The position numbers and the translations under genes were made by a program. A stretch of DNA of 64,000 nt from Mesaphorura yosii (Eukaryota > Arthropoda > Collembola > Poduromorpha > Tullbergiidae), in the NCBI GenBank assembly GCA_009869945.1, contig WIXG01000004.1, positions 186,001 through 250,000 of the forward strand, read 5' to 3'. Numbering within the stretch: position 1 is the first letter of the stretch; each line of letters begins with the position of its first letter. Below are positions 1-11,318 of this stretch, in pieces. Below the pieces are notes generated by a model. It had not been told where the DNA came from. It made no database searches and was given only the letters and a program-made list of their open reading frames with translations.

Positions 1-69
1 GTGCTGGTGGAGCAGTGTACAAATAACTATAACACCATGAGTTTATATTCCATTAATCATACTTTATAG

Positions 70-1368
70 TTATCGTCCTCGAGACCCCAAGATGAGCTCT
101 GAACCTTTACGCTTTAAGGCTGGTGCTTCACAGCAATTCTCGCTGTCGGACCACACATTTACTCCTTCGGATTTTCAAGATGTGGACTTGCAGTATGACT
201 ATGACCAAGAGATTTTTCCAATTGTAATTCATTGTGTGACTTTGGAAGGAGATGGTAGGTTTATGGTTTCGAATGGAATATCGTACGTCTAAGTCATGGG
301 ACGATCGTTTATCAATGCTTTTTTACAACTTTCTAGAACAATCTCATACAACAACGGCAACAGTAGATAAGCACGGCGAAGACACTTATGTTCTGAAACC
401 TTTAAAACAGAAGCTATTTGTGGATGGACTTGGATACTTACTCCAAGAAATTTACGGCATTGAAAATAAACGCTCGAATAAGGATGAAGATGAAGCAGAA
501 AATGCTACCGAATGCGTGATATGCATGTCGGACGTGCGTGATACGCTTATATTACCGTGTAAACATCTTTGCTTATGCCATTCTTGTGGGGATAGCCTTA
601 GATATCAGGTAAAAGAAAGTTGTGTGCATTGCAGAACATTTCCACAGCATATAGACACATGCCTAGTTTAAATTTGTTTTCATCCAGGCAAGCAACTGTC
701 CAATTTGTCGCGCACCTTTCCGAGCACTGCTACAGATTCGAGCTGTTTACAGGATTCCACCCGCGCCTTTTGAGTATCCATCTCTTCCCCCTGATGTGAG
801 TGAATAGTTAACATTTCTTTCTTTGATATTTCATTTAGTCTTTAATTATACAATTTCCACGCAGATGCCAGTGATACAGATGAATGCGATTCCTGGTTAC
901 GAAATGGTTCCACTCTTGGAAGCATTAAACAGTCCTTACCAACCTTCAGATTTGTCATCTGCAGCAGCGTCACTAGCAGTTGAAGCAGCCAGAGTACTTA
1001 GTGACGACAAGTCGAAGGAAGAGCCGGCAACAAACAGCTCGGTCCCAATCGCAATGCAAGTCATGGTCAAGTCAAGTTCCACTGCGCCAATCGAACCAAA
1101 ATACGCTGATGATGACGACGAGGCAGAAGCTGCGATTCAGGCGGACGAAGAACCCGATGATGGTGTTTTGAAGAGTGTGAAAGAGGGGTTGAGCGAGTCT
1201 TCCCAAAGTACACCAGTCCGGCATTCTGCGAAACCGAGACTGGGATCGTCCCTCCCGGTCACGCCAAACTTGACCATTGCGGTCTCCGGCTCATCCACTC
1301 GTTCCAGCGGCGACTCATTCACATCATCGTGCTCTACGAAGCAATTACTTACAACAGCACAACAATGA
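70..1368 (+). CDS. MGRN1: MGRN1/RNF157-type RING E3 ubiquitin ligase (3' part)
   Basis: This is the C-terminal part of a mahogunin/RNF157 E3 ubiquitin ligase; the 5' exons lie left of the window. Exons read 70-254, 337-608, 688-795 and 865-1368, and the phases agree at each GT-AG junction. The segment SQQFSLSDHTF, then the block KPLKQK...LLQEIYGIENK, leads into the RING finger CVICMSDVRDTLILPCKH...CLCHSCGDSLRYQ, completed across the third intron by ASNCPICRAPF and followed by the family-typical RALLQIRAV. The tail keeps the GYEMVPLLEALN motif seen after the RING in MGRN1 and RNF157, then becomes acidic and Ser/Thr-rich. In the family, this ligase ubiquitylates endosomal-sorting and receptor-pathway proteins. 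The extension past SLRYQ in exon 337-608 reads into intron and is not protein. MGRN1 and RNF157 cannot be told apart from this part; arthropods usually carry one copy. Confidence 0.93.
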
Positions 1369-1566
1369 AAAAAACGTTATATTCACGTGTGGACCGTAGT
1401 ATTTCTTACATCTTAAAATGGAACTACAACTTACGAAATATTAGTAATGTAGATTTTACTGGACTTTTGTTCGCATACTTACGTTCGCAATTTTAGTTGA
1501 TAGTTGACAAGTGTAGACAGCGAATCGTGCAATATAGTTTAGATTCAATTGGACCGTCTTGAGTTC

Positions 1567-1572
1567 AATAAA
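1567..1572 (+). promoter_or_regulatory. Polyadenylation signal of the MGRN1-like gene
   Basis: AATAAA lies about 200 nt after the stop codon of the upstream ligase gene, in a T-rich context. It is the first canonical hexamer after the stop. Confidence 0.6.
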
Positions 1573-3400
1573 TCCTGGACTGTTTTTATCTCGGTACAAG
1601 CCTAATGTTTCAATGGATTCATTTCAGTCAATCTCAAGCTCAACCCAGCGTTGTTTGCGACGCGACGAAGGATGATTTTATTTGCGGGTCTGTTGCTTTT
1701 TTCTTTTATGCTTACCGTCCTTGAACTCGATGCGATACCGTCGAAGACGTGTTCGCACCCAACGCTAAGTTGAGGATTAATTATCCTAATGATAATAGCC
1801 TTCAGCATGAATTTGTCAAGAACGCAAGTCATCATTATTTTGGCATTTTGACGGGCGAGTCATCCCCCAATTGCATATAACATAGGACGAATGTTTACAC
1901 AAAAACAGTCGCCAAAACGGGGAAGCGCTTTCAAGAACACTTTACACCTGAAGAAGAACCAATTTGCATTTGGTGAAATAGCAAAGCGGACAAGACGGCA
2001 GGGTCCACATGAAGTTAGAAATACTGGCTAATTAAGCCAGCATTATCCAACGATGATTTGCGAAATATGGCCTCTTATCTGTATTTCCTGGTCAGAATTA
2101 AGATCGATCATCTCCAGACTCGTGACTGCAAAATCACGGAACCAGCACCAGGCACTCGAATTTTGTCATGCCGTATTCCCGAGGCAAAAGCGCGACGTTA
2201 AATTGTGCGATATTTGCAGCAAAAAGATTAATTTAGCGAGGATTTCAATGACAATGCACTCACGACAAATTGAGCGACATGGCAAGACTTTAGATTTTGA
2301 CAAATATAAACCAAGACCATAAAATATGTTTGCATAAATGTGGAGTGCTGAGGCATTTCGCCTCTGTTTACCTTCCCACGTCGAATTTTTGATGGAAAAC
2401 TTTGTCCTTTAAGACTGGCGGAACAGCGGAAGGAAATGCGATCGTGTGGTGTGGAATTTCTTGTCAATGATTCTCTGAGGACAAAGACAAGAGGAAATGC
2501 TTTCATCAATTAAATTGGTCCAAACGCGGATCGACGGGGTGTCTGAATCTACCTCTCGAGATCGTGTACACGAATGACATGGTTGGATGCAAGGAGTTAA
2601 GCAGAACTTCACGATTTTTTTAAGCGTGTTGATGGCAATCGTAATAATGAGCCGCTTTACTACACAATTTGTCAAACTGAATATGCAAACAGGCGCGACA
2701 ATTTCCATTCAGCTTCCAAAATGCAGGACAGGGTTAAGTTTTGATTTTGAATGAAAAATTCACAAAAGCTGAGATTTTTATGCTCAAAGGTTAGAATTCG
2801 CAATTGCAAATTCATCTCTTTTCTTGTAAAAAAATCGCAGAATAAAGTACAGCACATTTATTCGGCTTTTATAACCTTGGATTCACGCAGTGGTTAAAAT
2901 AGCAAATTAAAGCGTTGAGGAGACGCTTTGAACTTTTTATACAGGCACCTTGCAGCAAGCAGCGTACTAATTGTAACTGTACTTTGTGTAGAATTCTTTT
3001 CTTTGACTTTCATATTGTGGGCTGATGAATGTCATTTATGCCTATGCGTCTGGCTGCAACTGCAGCCACTGCGAAAAATCCTTCTTGAGACTTATTAGAC
3101 GAAAAAATGAGTCATAATAATGCAAAAGTAATCATGCATGTGTACAGAAAAAACATGGCATATGACTGCTGCTGAGACTGCAACTGTATTGCAGGTAGCT
3201 GAAAGCACAGAATATGAAATGACATTGCAAGGCTGCCTTTCTGGTTAGCGAATTAAAGTCTCATTAGATAAAGGTGTGAAATTGATGAAAATGAAAAGGT
3301 ATGCCCCCGTAATCAATGTTCTTCCTATTCCTACCTGAAGCCATGATTTATCTCGCGTCCACACAAAAGGAACAAATTCCAAGCGATTCGCCATTCAAAC
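1573..3400. other. Intergenic stretch, no gene recognised
   Basis: Only short open frames with unconvincing composition occur on either strand, and no paired splice sites link them into a plausible protein. The right end holds the core promoter of the glycine-rich gene. Confidence 0.6.
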
Positions 3401-3404
3401 TGGG

Positions 3405-3411
3405 TATATAA
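3405..3411 (+). promoter_or_regulatory. TATA box of the glycine-rich protein gene
   Basis: TATATAA is followed about 30 nt later by CACAGTCT, an initiator-like sequence near 3437. The start codon is at 3556. A strong TATA element suits a highly expressed, tissue-specific secreted product. Confidence 0.6.
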
Positions 3412-3555
3412 GCACTTGCTGAAGTTCGGAAAGGCACAGTCTAGGACTCGTCACGGGGCAGGACACAACCGTGAATATTCTGAGACTGAAATCATAGTCT
3501 GAGAAATCTCTGCTCTTTTTATATAGATTTTTATTCAACTAATCAAAACGCCAAC

Positions 3556-4414
3556 ATGAGAAAATCGGTAAGTCAATTTATTCATGAGTAATGAGAAGGA
3601 TTTCTCGGCTACATTTCCAACACTATTGCTGTCTCTTTGGCTCATGCAGGTCATTCTGTTATGCATCGCCGTCGGAATCATGGTGTTCATCATGGAGTCT
3701 GAAGGCGGTGGCAAGGGAGGCGGAGGCGGTGGGGGATACGGAGGAGGTGGTGGGGGAGGAGGAGGAGGAGGCCGAGGTTGGGGCGGAGGTGGCGGGGGAA
3801 AGGGCGGTGGTGGAGGTGGGAAGGGTGGAGGAGGCGGATACGGAGGTGGTGGTGGCGGTGGAAAAGGCGGCGGCGGCAAAGGCGGTGGTGGTGGAGGATA
3901 CGGAGGTGGCGGTGGAAAGGGAGGCGGCGGCGGAAAGGGAGGCGGATTTGGTAAGTAATGTACTGGAATTCCCTCTCTGAGTAAATGAGTAATCAATTTG
4001 GCATTGTAGGCGGCGGCGGCAAAGGAGGTGGCGGAGGTAATTAGACTTCACTTTTGTTTATGAGAAAACTTTGAATTCCAAGGAACGTCATGATGTAGGA
4101 TTTAACATTAAGAAGCTGGCTCAAAAATTTTTAGGTGGAAAGGGTGGTGGTGGCGGCGGATATGGCGGAGGAGGTGAGCTAACTTCTAGCTGAAACTGAA
4201 ACTAGTTGCAGAAACTACTCATCTTTGTTGCAAACTGTTAAACACGGAATTTTTGCTTTTGTAGGTGGGAAAGGAGGAGGTGGTGGTGGTTATGGAGGTC
4301 AAGAACAACTGTCAAGCTAACCTTATTAATTTAGATTCATGTTTCATGCTAAAATGCTGACTGGTTTTCGTAACAGGTGGTGGCGGCGGCGGTGGTGGCT
4401 GGAAGAGTGGTTAA
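3556..4414 (+). CDS. Glycine-rich secreted protein (149 aa, GGGGYGGGGKGG repeats)
   Basis: Exons: 3556-3567 (only MRKS), 3650-3950, 4010-4036, 4135-4173, 4265-4297 and 4377-4414, giving 149 residues in frame. Joining the first two exons makes a signal peptide, MRKSVILLCIAVGIMVFIME, after which the mature chain is almost all glycine, broken by Lys, Tyr and one Arg-Gly-Trp, and ends GGWKSG. This is the build of cuticular, silk-like or adhesive glycine-rich proteins, where Gly loops give flexibility and Tyr can be cross-linked. Every intron after exon 2 is in phase 1, so the three internal exons of 27, 39 and 33 nt are symmetric and can be skipped or duplicated without shifting frame. The long proline ORF on the opposite strand is only the complement of the GGN repeats. 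Function is inferred from composition; antimicrobial Gly-rich peptides are an alternative. Confidence 0.85.
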
Positions 4415-4739
4415 GCCACAGCTTGTGAGCCCTCCAAGACATTCTCCTACTTCTAGGGACACTCTGCCACAGCCAGATAAAAATATTACCCTTCTCTTTT
4501 ATCTCAGTCCTTTTTGTTCCTTTTGAAATTCCCTTCTTGATATTAACCTCATTTGTACCCTCTGTGAATAGACCTCACTTCGTTTCCATCAGTGTAATTT
4601 ATGATTTGAAATAAACTGTTTTCTAGAAAAGATGACACAAGTTATTTCAACGTATCTGGCGCTCAAGCGGAGCTTTAATAATTCAGTGCGCATTTGAAGT
4701 TGTGTACAGTGGACTTTCTCAAAGGTTGGTTTCGAACCA
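4415..4739. other. Convergent intergenic gap, two 3' UTRs
   Basis: The stop codons of the glycine-rich gene (+) and CFAP61 (-) are about 325 bp apart. Apart from the + strand AATAAA I see nothing coding. The two transcripts probably end close together or overlap here. Confidence 0.6.
4610..4615 (+). promoter_or_regulatory. Polyadenylation signal of the glycine-rich gene
   Basis: AATAAA lies about 195 nt after the stop at 4414, before the convergent CFAP61 stop codon at 4740. Confidence 0.6.
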
Positions 4740-7700
4740 TTAAAAATTAGGTACTCGTGGGAAATAGACCACAGATGTTTCTCTTTCCTCGGACATTTCC
4801 TCGACATAATCTGGACGCGCAAACATTGGTATAGCTGCTCGATTGTACTTGAGAAATTCCAAAAATTTCAGCTCAACTATTGCCTTCATACCAGAATTCT
4901 CAAATATGTGGCGCAAGATGTTTGGATCGACTTTGAACTGAAATTTCAACCATCGGAACTCAAATTGACAATTGAGAGCAATGAGACTGAGTGCCCGATC
5001 GAAGCAGGCTTACAGATTTTGGATTGTCCAGATGATCAAGGTAGTCACGGATGAAGTTGTATATCTTGAAGTTTGCTCCTATATCCTGCAATACGGATCA
5101 ATGCTTTCAAAGTCAAAGCCTGCTAATTGAGAGTTAATTGGTGATAGGCAATTGAAATTACATAGTCCGCGTAAAGATCTTGCAATTCTTCACGGAAATC
5201 CGGCCACCTGCCATGACAAATTGCGCCGACCCATGCTTGCTCAAAGAAGTTATACAGATCCTCGGCCTCCCCTTTTTCAACCTTCTGTAGCAACTTATTT
5301 AGGAATGCTTCATGGTGGCCATACAATGAGGCGAGGTTTGAAGGCGAGAATTCCTAAAAATTCCACGAGTCAATAAGACGAATGACCTTTATAATTCCTT
5401 GTGACTTGAGTGTTGAGAACCGAGGCTCACAATTTGCGATATGCACTCAAGCCCTTCAACCCGTAGAAATGAATTCAGCAAGATTCGAAAGTATTTTCGA
5501 GTTGATTCGACGTTTTTGTCATCGATTGAACCAGTGACAACTTCGGTCCCACTACCACATTCAGTGCAATTGTGTTCTCCGTGACAGCATTTCTCCTGCA
5601 ACCCAGGGCGTCGCAAGTGCAAGTAAAACCAGCCACCTGGCAGCTCAGCGTAGCGTAAGATTGGTGCTGTCAGCAAGGGTGGCAGCAGAGATTGACCAGG
5701 ATTTACCCGATTCACAATGCGAGTGTCTGACGTTGGGTCGAATTTCTTGATAATTAAATCGGCCACCTGCGGTACACGTAGACGCAGAATTTGAGACATC
5801 ATGACCGGGGCGGCGACACACCACGCTCATGATTTCATGACGTCTTACAAGTTTTCCAATCTCATACGAAGAGTAGAATCCATGAAAGTACTTGTCAGCG
5901 CACAAGGCTTTGCTGTAAGTCGTGCATGGCCCAGCTGCCCAAATGTGTTCATCCATCGTTTGGAAGGCCGTGTCAATCAGAATTCCGTTGTTGTACCCAA
6001 GAAAGCATTCTGTGCACACAGTCGCTATTTCATCGGAGACACGTCTGACAACAAACGGGAAGTACGCCAGGCATGAAATGGAAATATTCGTAGTTTCGTC
6101 TTTGGCCATGGGTGAACTGAAAAAGATTCTGGTTGCCAGATTGGAAGAGAATTCAACTTCCCATTTGCGAAACATATAGCTCTTAATCACACGAACTCCC
6201 AAATGCTTGAATGAATTGGTCACCACTTCTTTGAGCTGGGAAATTACAGGATTTATGAATGTAAGTTCATTTCCCGCTTGATTGAGAATATACCTTTGGA
6301 GTGTCCACGTAACCACTCAACTTCTCCCACTCCATGACTTCTTCGGGAGTTACGACCAAAACAATCCGTCTGACATCGACATTCAGGCGAAGCAGAGCGT
6401 TGATGCAACAATAAGCTTCGAGACAAGCACCGTGAACGATAATGTGACCTAAAATCAATTAAGTCTGTGTAAATTCGGTTCGTAGTGCTTATCTGTATCA
6501 GTGGTCCAAATACTTACCATGGCTGTTGAGTGGTAAATATTCCCTGAGGAAGTTTAATGCAATTGCTGCGTCCAAATCCATGTTAATTAAGAACACGTTG
6601 TGCGGCTTCACAGACAGTCGTCTGGTTATACCGTATGCAACCTTTAATAAAGCACACATTGATTGATGAGTTATTACACTTACTTCAGCGGCTTTGAAGG
6701 CTCAACCACACGATTTTCTAAGTAATCGGATGCTATTTGCACGCTGATTGATTTGTGATACCGATCAAAGTGTTCATCTTGAATTTCTGCAACTGGACAG
6801 TCTGGCCTTATAAATTGGCGACCAGCGCCAATAATCAGTAAATCGTAACGAACGACTTCCTTCCCATTGACTTGCACCATCTTCTTGTTTCTGCTCATCG
6901 AACAACCCAGTTAAAGGTCGCGCGTTGAAAGATTTCGTACGTTTTATGGAAGAGTACCGCATTAATTTCGTCACAGTGCCATAAACCACGTTGACTTGAT
7001 TTCTGAGCCCAAGCCGATGCTGCCACTCGTCATCGGATTCCATTGACAGAGAAGGGGAACCATTCCTGGGAAGAAATAAGTTTCGGGTCGTATCCGGGCC
7101 GAGTGAGCCAGGAAGACCATTTGTGGAAATGATTGTTAAATGCTTAAACGCCAGCAGAGATCCGCCAAAAACTAATTTTTCCACAGCAGCGATGGTTGTG
7201 TCCGACGCGCCAATAAAGACTATCCGAGCTCCGACTTTTGGCTTGGTATCGAAAAGGAATTTCTTGGAAAAATAAACGACCCCGGAAGGATTTCTGTAGT
7301 CCTGTACACTTGGACTCGGTTGGCGATCTTCGTCGTAAATGTCTTTTAGATTCAAGTGCTCGTAATTGATCCGCTTGCGCGGTCCAAGTGGAATCCAGTC
7401 TTCAATGTTGTTCAGCACTGACTGATGAGCCCAATCCTATTTAAAAGCAGTAAGCCATGCAGCTCAATAAAAACACGAAGCTAGCGCGGAGAAGTAAAGA
7501 AACCTTCTTCGCTTCAAAGAAAGGAAGCAGTTTGTGGAAGGCAAAATGTTTCTTGGTACGTCTCAGGATTTCCTTCATAAAGAGTCTGGAGTAGATCTGA
7601 AACAGCGGGCTCAAGAGAAAGTGGTGCACGTATCCGTAATCAGCAGGCTGGAGATCGTTGGCATATGTGTAGTTGTCCAGATTGTAGTTTACGTGGTAGA

Positions 7701-10364
7701 ACGTTGGCTCTGGCTCATTACTAAACAAACCAAACCATAATCGTTCAGTAGGAGTAATTAGTTTGGAATGAATGAACTTTCCCACTACAACAACGCACTC
7801 ATAGCGTCAACAAGCAGATATGAAGAAAAAGCAAGTAACCTGATCATGGCAAAACCCACGATGACAAGAGTATTATCGTAGTAATTCTGAGCGGTCATAA
7901 TGAATGTAAGCATCGGCCGAAGGTGTCCGGAATTTGTGATGGTGAATCTCAATTCATTTTCTTCCGTATGCGCCTTCCAATCGACAGATAAGGAATGCTC
8001 CACGTCTTCTAAAATCTTTTCGCCTCCAATAATTGTCGAAAGAAAAGTGCCAATGTTACCTAAATCAGGCTCGTTTGCAATACGAATCGTGACACTGCTT
8101 GAGAACGCGTCTCGGTGTAGAACGTAAAGTGACTTCGAGTAAACTGAGTCCTTTCGCTTCACGGCCGCCTGAACAGAGCAGTGCTTAATCTCAACCTCAA
8201 CTGAAAGGCATACATGTTTCATGTTAGTGCACTCACAGAAAAATATTTTGTCCAGTATGGCTCTGGTGAATGGGACGGAATGGTGACTATTGCGTAGTCT
8301 CGATTTGGAAACTTTAGGAATGTGTCGTGAATCAAATCCTCAAATCTGGGAAATGATTTGGAGTTTGTGGGGTGCAAATTTAAATCACATTGAAACTCAA
8401 TGTGCGTTACCTCGCGTGAAATCGCTTGTCCATTGTGAGCAACTGGATTGCAATTGCATTCGGGAGTCCAACGTATCTGCCTGGAGTAAGTTTAACGGTC
8501 ACGCGCATTTATGACGGAAATTAAAATAGAGCTCACTTGTTGGTGACTCGTTCCAGGCGTCTAAGGGAAGAACCTGCTCATCAGTAATTTAAAAGAATCA
8601 TTCGTTCGGATGCTGAATGCTATTTATAGCTTTACCATTCCGTCAATCAGCGCAACTTGCTCAATAAACTGATCATGGAGCAACTCCGGTGTGGGCTCAT
8701 CAAGCCTCAGGCCAACAGTTGATTTCAAAGACACGCCAGACTGCTTTGGATTGCTGACGACTGTAGACAATGCTTGGCTGTTAGCCGTTTTTGACGAGGC
8801 TGCCTTAACCAATGCGGTCGTGTCGTCTCCTGATTGTCCTGAGGTATTCTCCGTGTGTTCTTCTGCACGTGTCTCCGAAGGTTGCTGGACCAGTCCCATC
8901 TCGCTTGCCTTTTCTGGGCGAAATACTCGGGACCTGCCGTCGATTGGGGTTTCAAAGAACCTATCTTTGGAAAACTTTCCTTCATCACTTTGTACCGGTT
9001 CCAGAAGCCTTAATGAAAGCAGGCCACAAATCCGGACACAGCCAAGCACTGAAATTTTGGTACAACTTGGCCTTACGTGCTCTTTCGAGCTTCGATATGA
9101 ATAACGTCTGCTAAGTCATCTTTATGCGGCCTAAACAATCCGTGAAAAGCTTCCAAATGAAAATGTCTGTGTAGGAACTTGTAATTTATATCAGTCGTCA
9201 CGATCGCAATTCCAACGGCTCGATCTGCATACTGGCAATATAATGTAATACGTCATAGGTCATAGGCTGCTCAATAGACGAAACATGAAACCAGAGTACC
9301 TCCGCGACCAAGCTTTGATTATTCCGATCCGACAGAGCAACCAAATCTGCAAGTGGTCTGCCACCGAAGCTTTCCTCAATTTCTTTTTCATTGTCTTGCA
9401 TTTGTGGAACCAAATCATGGAAATCATGCTCCCTGCGATGTTATTCATTATTACTGAATTAGAAAAGCTGCTTGTATTTTATGGTGATTGAGATTTCACC
9501 TTCCTTCACGAACATTCAGGTGAGGAAGGAGCTTGTCTTTCACATAAATGATCAGCTTCTTCCGCGTTTTCGGGTTTGGAGAGAAAATTACTGACCGAGC
9601 GAGACTTGTGAACAAGTATGCTAAACAAAACCCAGTGGTCTAATTGATTTTACTGACATTGCCGATTGTTATTCGTAATTTTGAGAATCTAAACTTACGT
9701 CCTTCGTAGTCAAGTGTTGGACATTCGATGATCAGGTTGGAGATTCCGGTGCAGGCTAAAAAAGTGTTGACAATAAGTTCCGCCAGACATGCATCGGGCC
9801 CGTATTTTTGGTTGTGGAGAAATATGCGCAGAAATAGGGAATTTAGCGACATGACGCCCTCCAACTCTGGTTCGGTTGCCCAGCGCTTTTCATAAATGTT
9901 GATCATTGAGTCCATCGGATTGTCATCGAACGAGGCATGCGCAACAAGTTTGCCGAAGATTGGGTCCACCAAAACCAATGAGAAGCACGACTTCTCGCTG
10001 CTCAACATACAGTTTAATAACACAAGACGGGCCGAAATAAAAATGAAGTTTCCACGTACTAAACCACTCCCGCGTCTGTGCTACCGAATACAATTTCTGT
10101 TTCCTCTGTCACGAAGCCTTTCAAATCCGAGATGTCTTGCGGCTCCGTTTTTCGTGGCGTGAACTGTGGATTCCCAGCAACAAAGTACAACGTTTCGGAG
10201 TACGTGACCCAAACATCGTCCTCCTTCTCATGCTGGAGATTGGTCAAATCTTCTGAGCGGCCCTCTTCGACAAGCTCGGAGCTGATGACAGCAGCCTCTT
10301 CTTCCAAGCTTTCTACGCTTTTCCATCCCTGCGCTAAGTAGAAAATTTCCCTGTTGGAAGCCAT
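4740..10364 (-). CDS. CFAP61: Cilia- and flagella-associated protein 61 (1408 aa, 21 exons)
   Basis: CFAP61 is a radial-spoke/calmodulin-complex protein of motile axonemes, needed for sperm flagella. Exons, 5' to 3' on the minus strand: 10364-10060, 9997-9699, 9590-9500, 9432-9300, 9231-9077, 9048-8996, 8913-8636, 8573-8537, 8480-8411, 8345-8237, 8189-7840, 7720-7504, 7436-6958, 6890-6684, 6621-6518, 6448-6294, 6235-5849, 5766-5431, 5353-5162, 5085-5014 and 4937-4740. All phases agree and the sum is 1409 codons with stop. Family landmarks are FGKLVAHASFDDNP, FHGLFRPHKDDL, LPNAIAIQLLTMD, LFMKEILRRTKK, the Rossmann-like ARIVFIGASDT and YDLLIIGAGRQF, IDTAFQTMD...AAGP, ELPGGWFYLHL, and the FSPSNLASLYGHHE segment. 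Human CFAP61 is about 1240 residues; the surplus here is mainly a Ser/Thr/Glu-rich linker in exon 8913-8636. Introns are mostly 55-85 nt. Borders of the exons starting at 9048, 8189 and 6621 were chosen by phase and homology together. Confidence 0.93.
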
Positions 10365-11318
10365 TTATACTCGAATGAACAGATTAGGCAAGGCGCCTTC
10401 CGAAAATTGTGACTATTTCACCAGAATAAATTAATGAGATCAGGCTGAAATTATTGAGCATCCAATCTAAAGATTGTGGTCAAAACGCCTTAGTTAGGAT
10501 TGTCACAGGTTATAACCCAAATGGAGGTCAATTTCCATGGAATTTTAATGGAAGTCAAAGATATGTTGAAACCAGATTGAGGAAGTCCAGTCATGTCAAA
10601 GCTTATTATGGCTAGCTGGTTATGTGCACATCACAGTGAATAGACATTGCTTGTCCGGCTTCGGCACATTATGCGGAAAATAGAAAATGGGATCACGATT
10701 ATAATTCTGCCATGTAGCACGATGTTATTGCAGTTATTAGTTGAAATCCCATGACCTTGTACTGTAGTTGGTTCTGTGGTAGATAAGATGCATCCTTTGT
10801 TCCATATCTTCATTTATTGTCAAGTATACTGTTCCCGTTTCCCTTTTGCCAACAGCTGTACCTTTTGTGGTTTTATTTGATTCATGTAACTCATCATCTG
10901 TCGCGCAGCGAAAGTATCAGTGGCTGCATTTCTTTATTAAAATGTGCTAAGCTGGTTTTAATTTTGCAATTTCAACGTAGACAGTGATAGTATAGCTGTT
11001 TATCGTTTATTTGCTCGGTGGCATTAATTTTAGCTCTTTGAAATATTATTGGCAGAAGAATTAATTTTACAAATGTAATTGATTCTTGGCTCAACAACTA
11101 AACCTTGCTGCGTTGCGGGATGATTTCGGCTGAACTATTTTGACGCATCGACGGCATTAAGGACACCATTACCATTGCGCTACTTGATTCTAACATAGCT
11201 GATCATCTGGAAATCTTGGAAGCGCAAGGGATTGACCAGCGTCAGAAATCGTGATTATTGTGCTCAAGTAAAGCCCTCCAGAGTGCAGTAAAGCTTCAAG
11301 TAAAATTCCAAGTTCGCG
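10365..11318. other. Divergent intergenic region between CFAP61 and CPTP
   Basis: This stretch separates two head-to-head start codons and should hold both promoters. I see no clear TATA box at a suitable distance and no convincing coding sequence. Confidence 0.5.

Noticed and set aside
609-671. Extension of the MGRN1 RING exon to a stop at 671
   Set aside because: It is read-through into the intron: removing 609-687 restores SLRYQASNCPICR, the second half of the RING finger.
3535-3996. 153-aa proline-rich ORF on the minus strand
   Set aside because: It is the reverse complement of the GGN glycine repeats of the spliced + strand gene; it has no splice logic of its own and includes intron sequence.
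3591-4051. Glu/Ala/Val-rich + frame and Ser/Ala/Thr-rich minus frame over the same repeat
   Set aside because: These are off-frame readings of the Gly repeat. Only the Gly frame links to the signal peptide and to the downstream exons.
5645-6316. 223-aa minus ORF in CFAP61 as a single exon
   Set aside because: It crosses two introns; the conserved frame leaves it at the GTAAGA donor (exon end at 5849) and resumes at 5766 in another frame.
6641-6684. A 42-nt intron in CFAP61 ending TTATTAAAG, with a phase clash
   Set aside because: Using the later acceptor ATAACCAG (exon from 6621) gives a 62-nt intron, the right phase and better agreement with the family. Apparent phase clashes at 7784 and 8222 were removed the same way.
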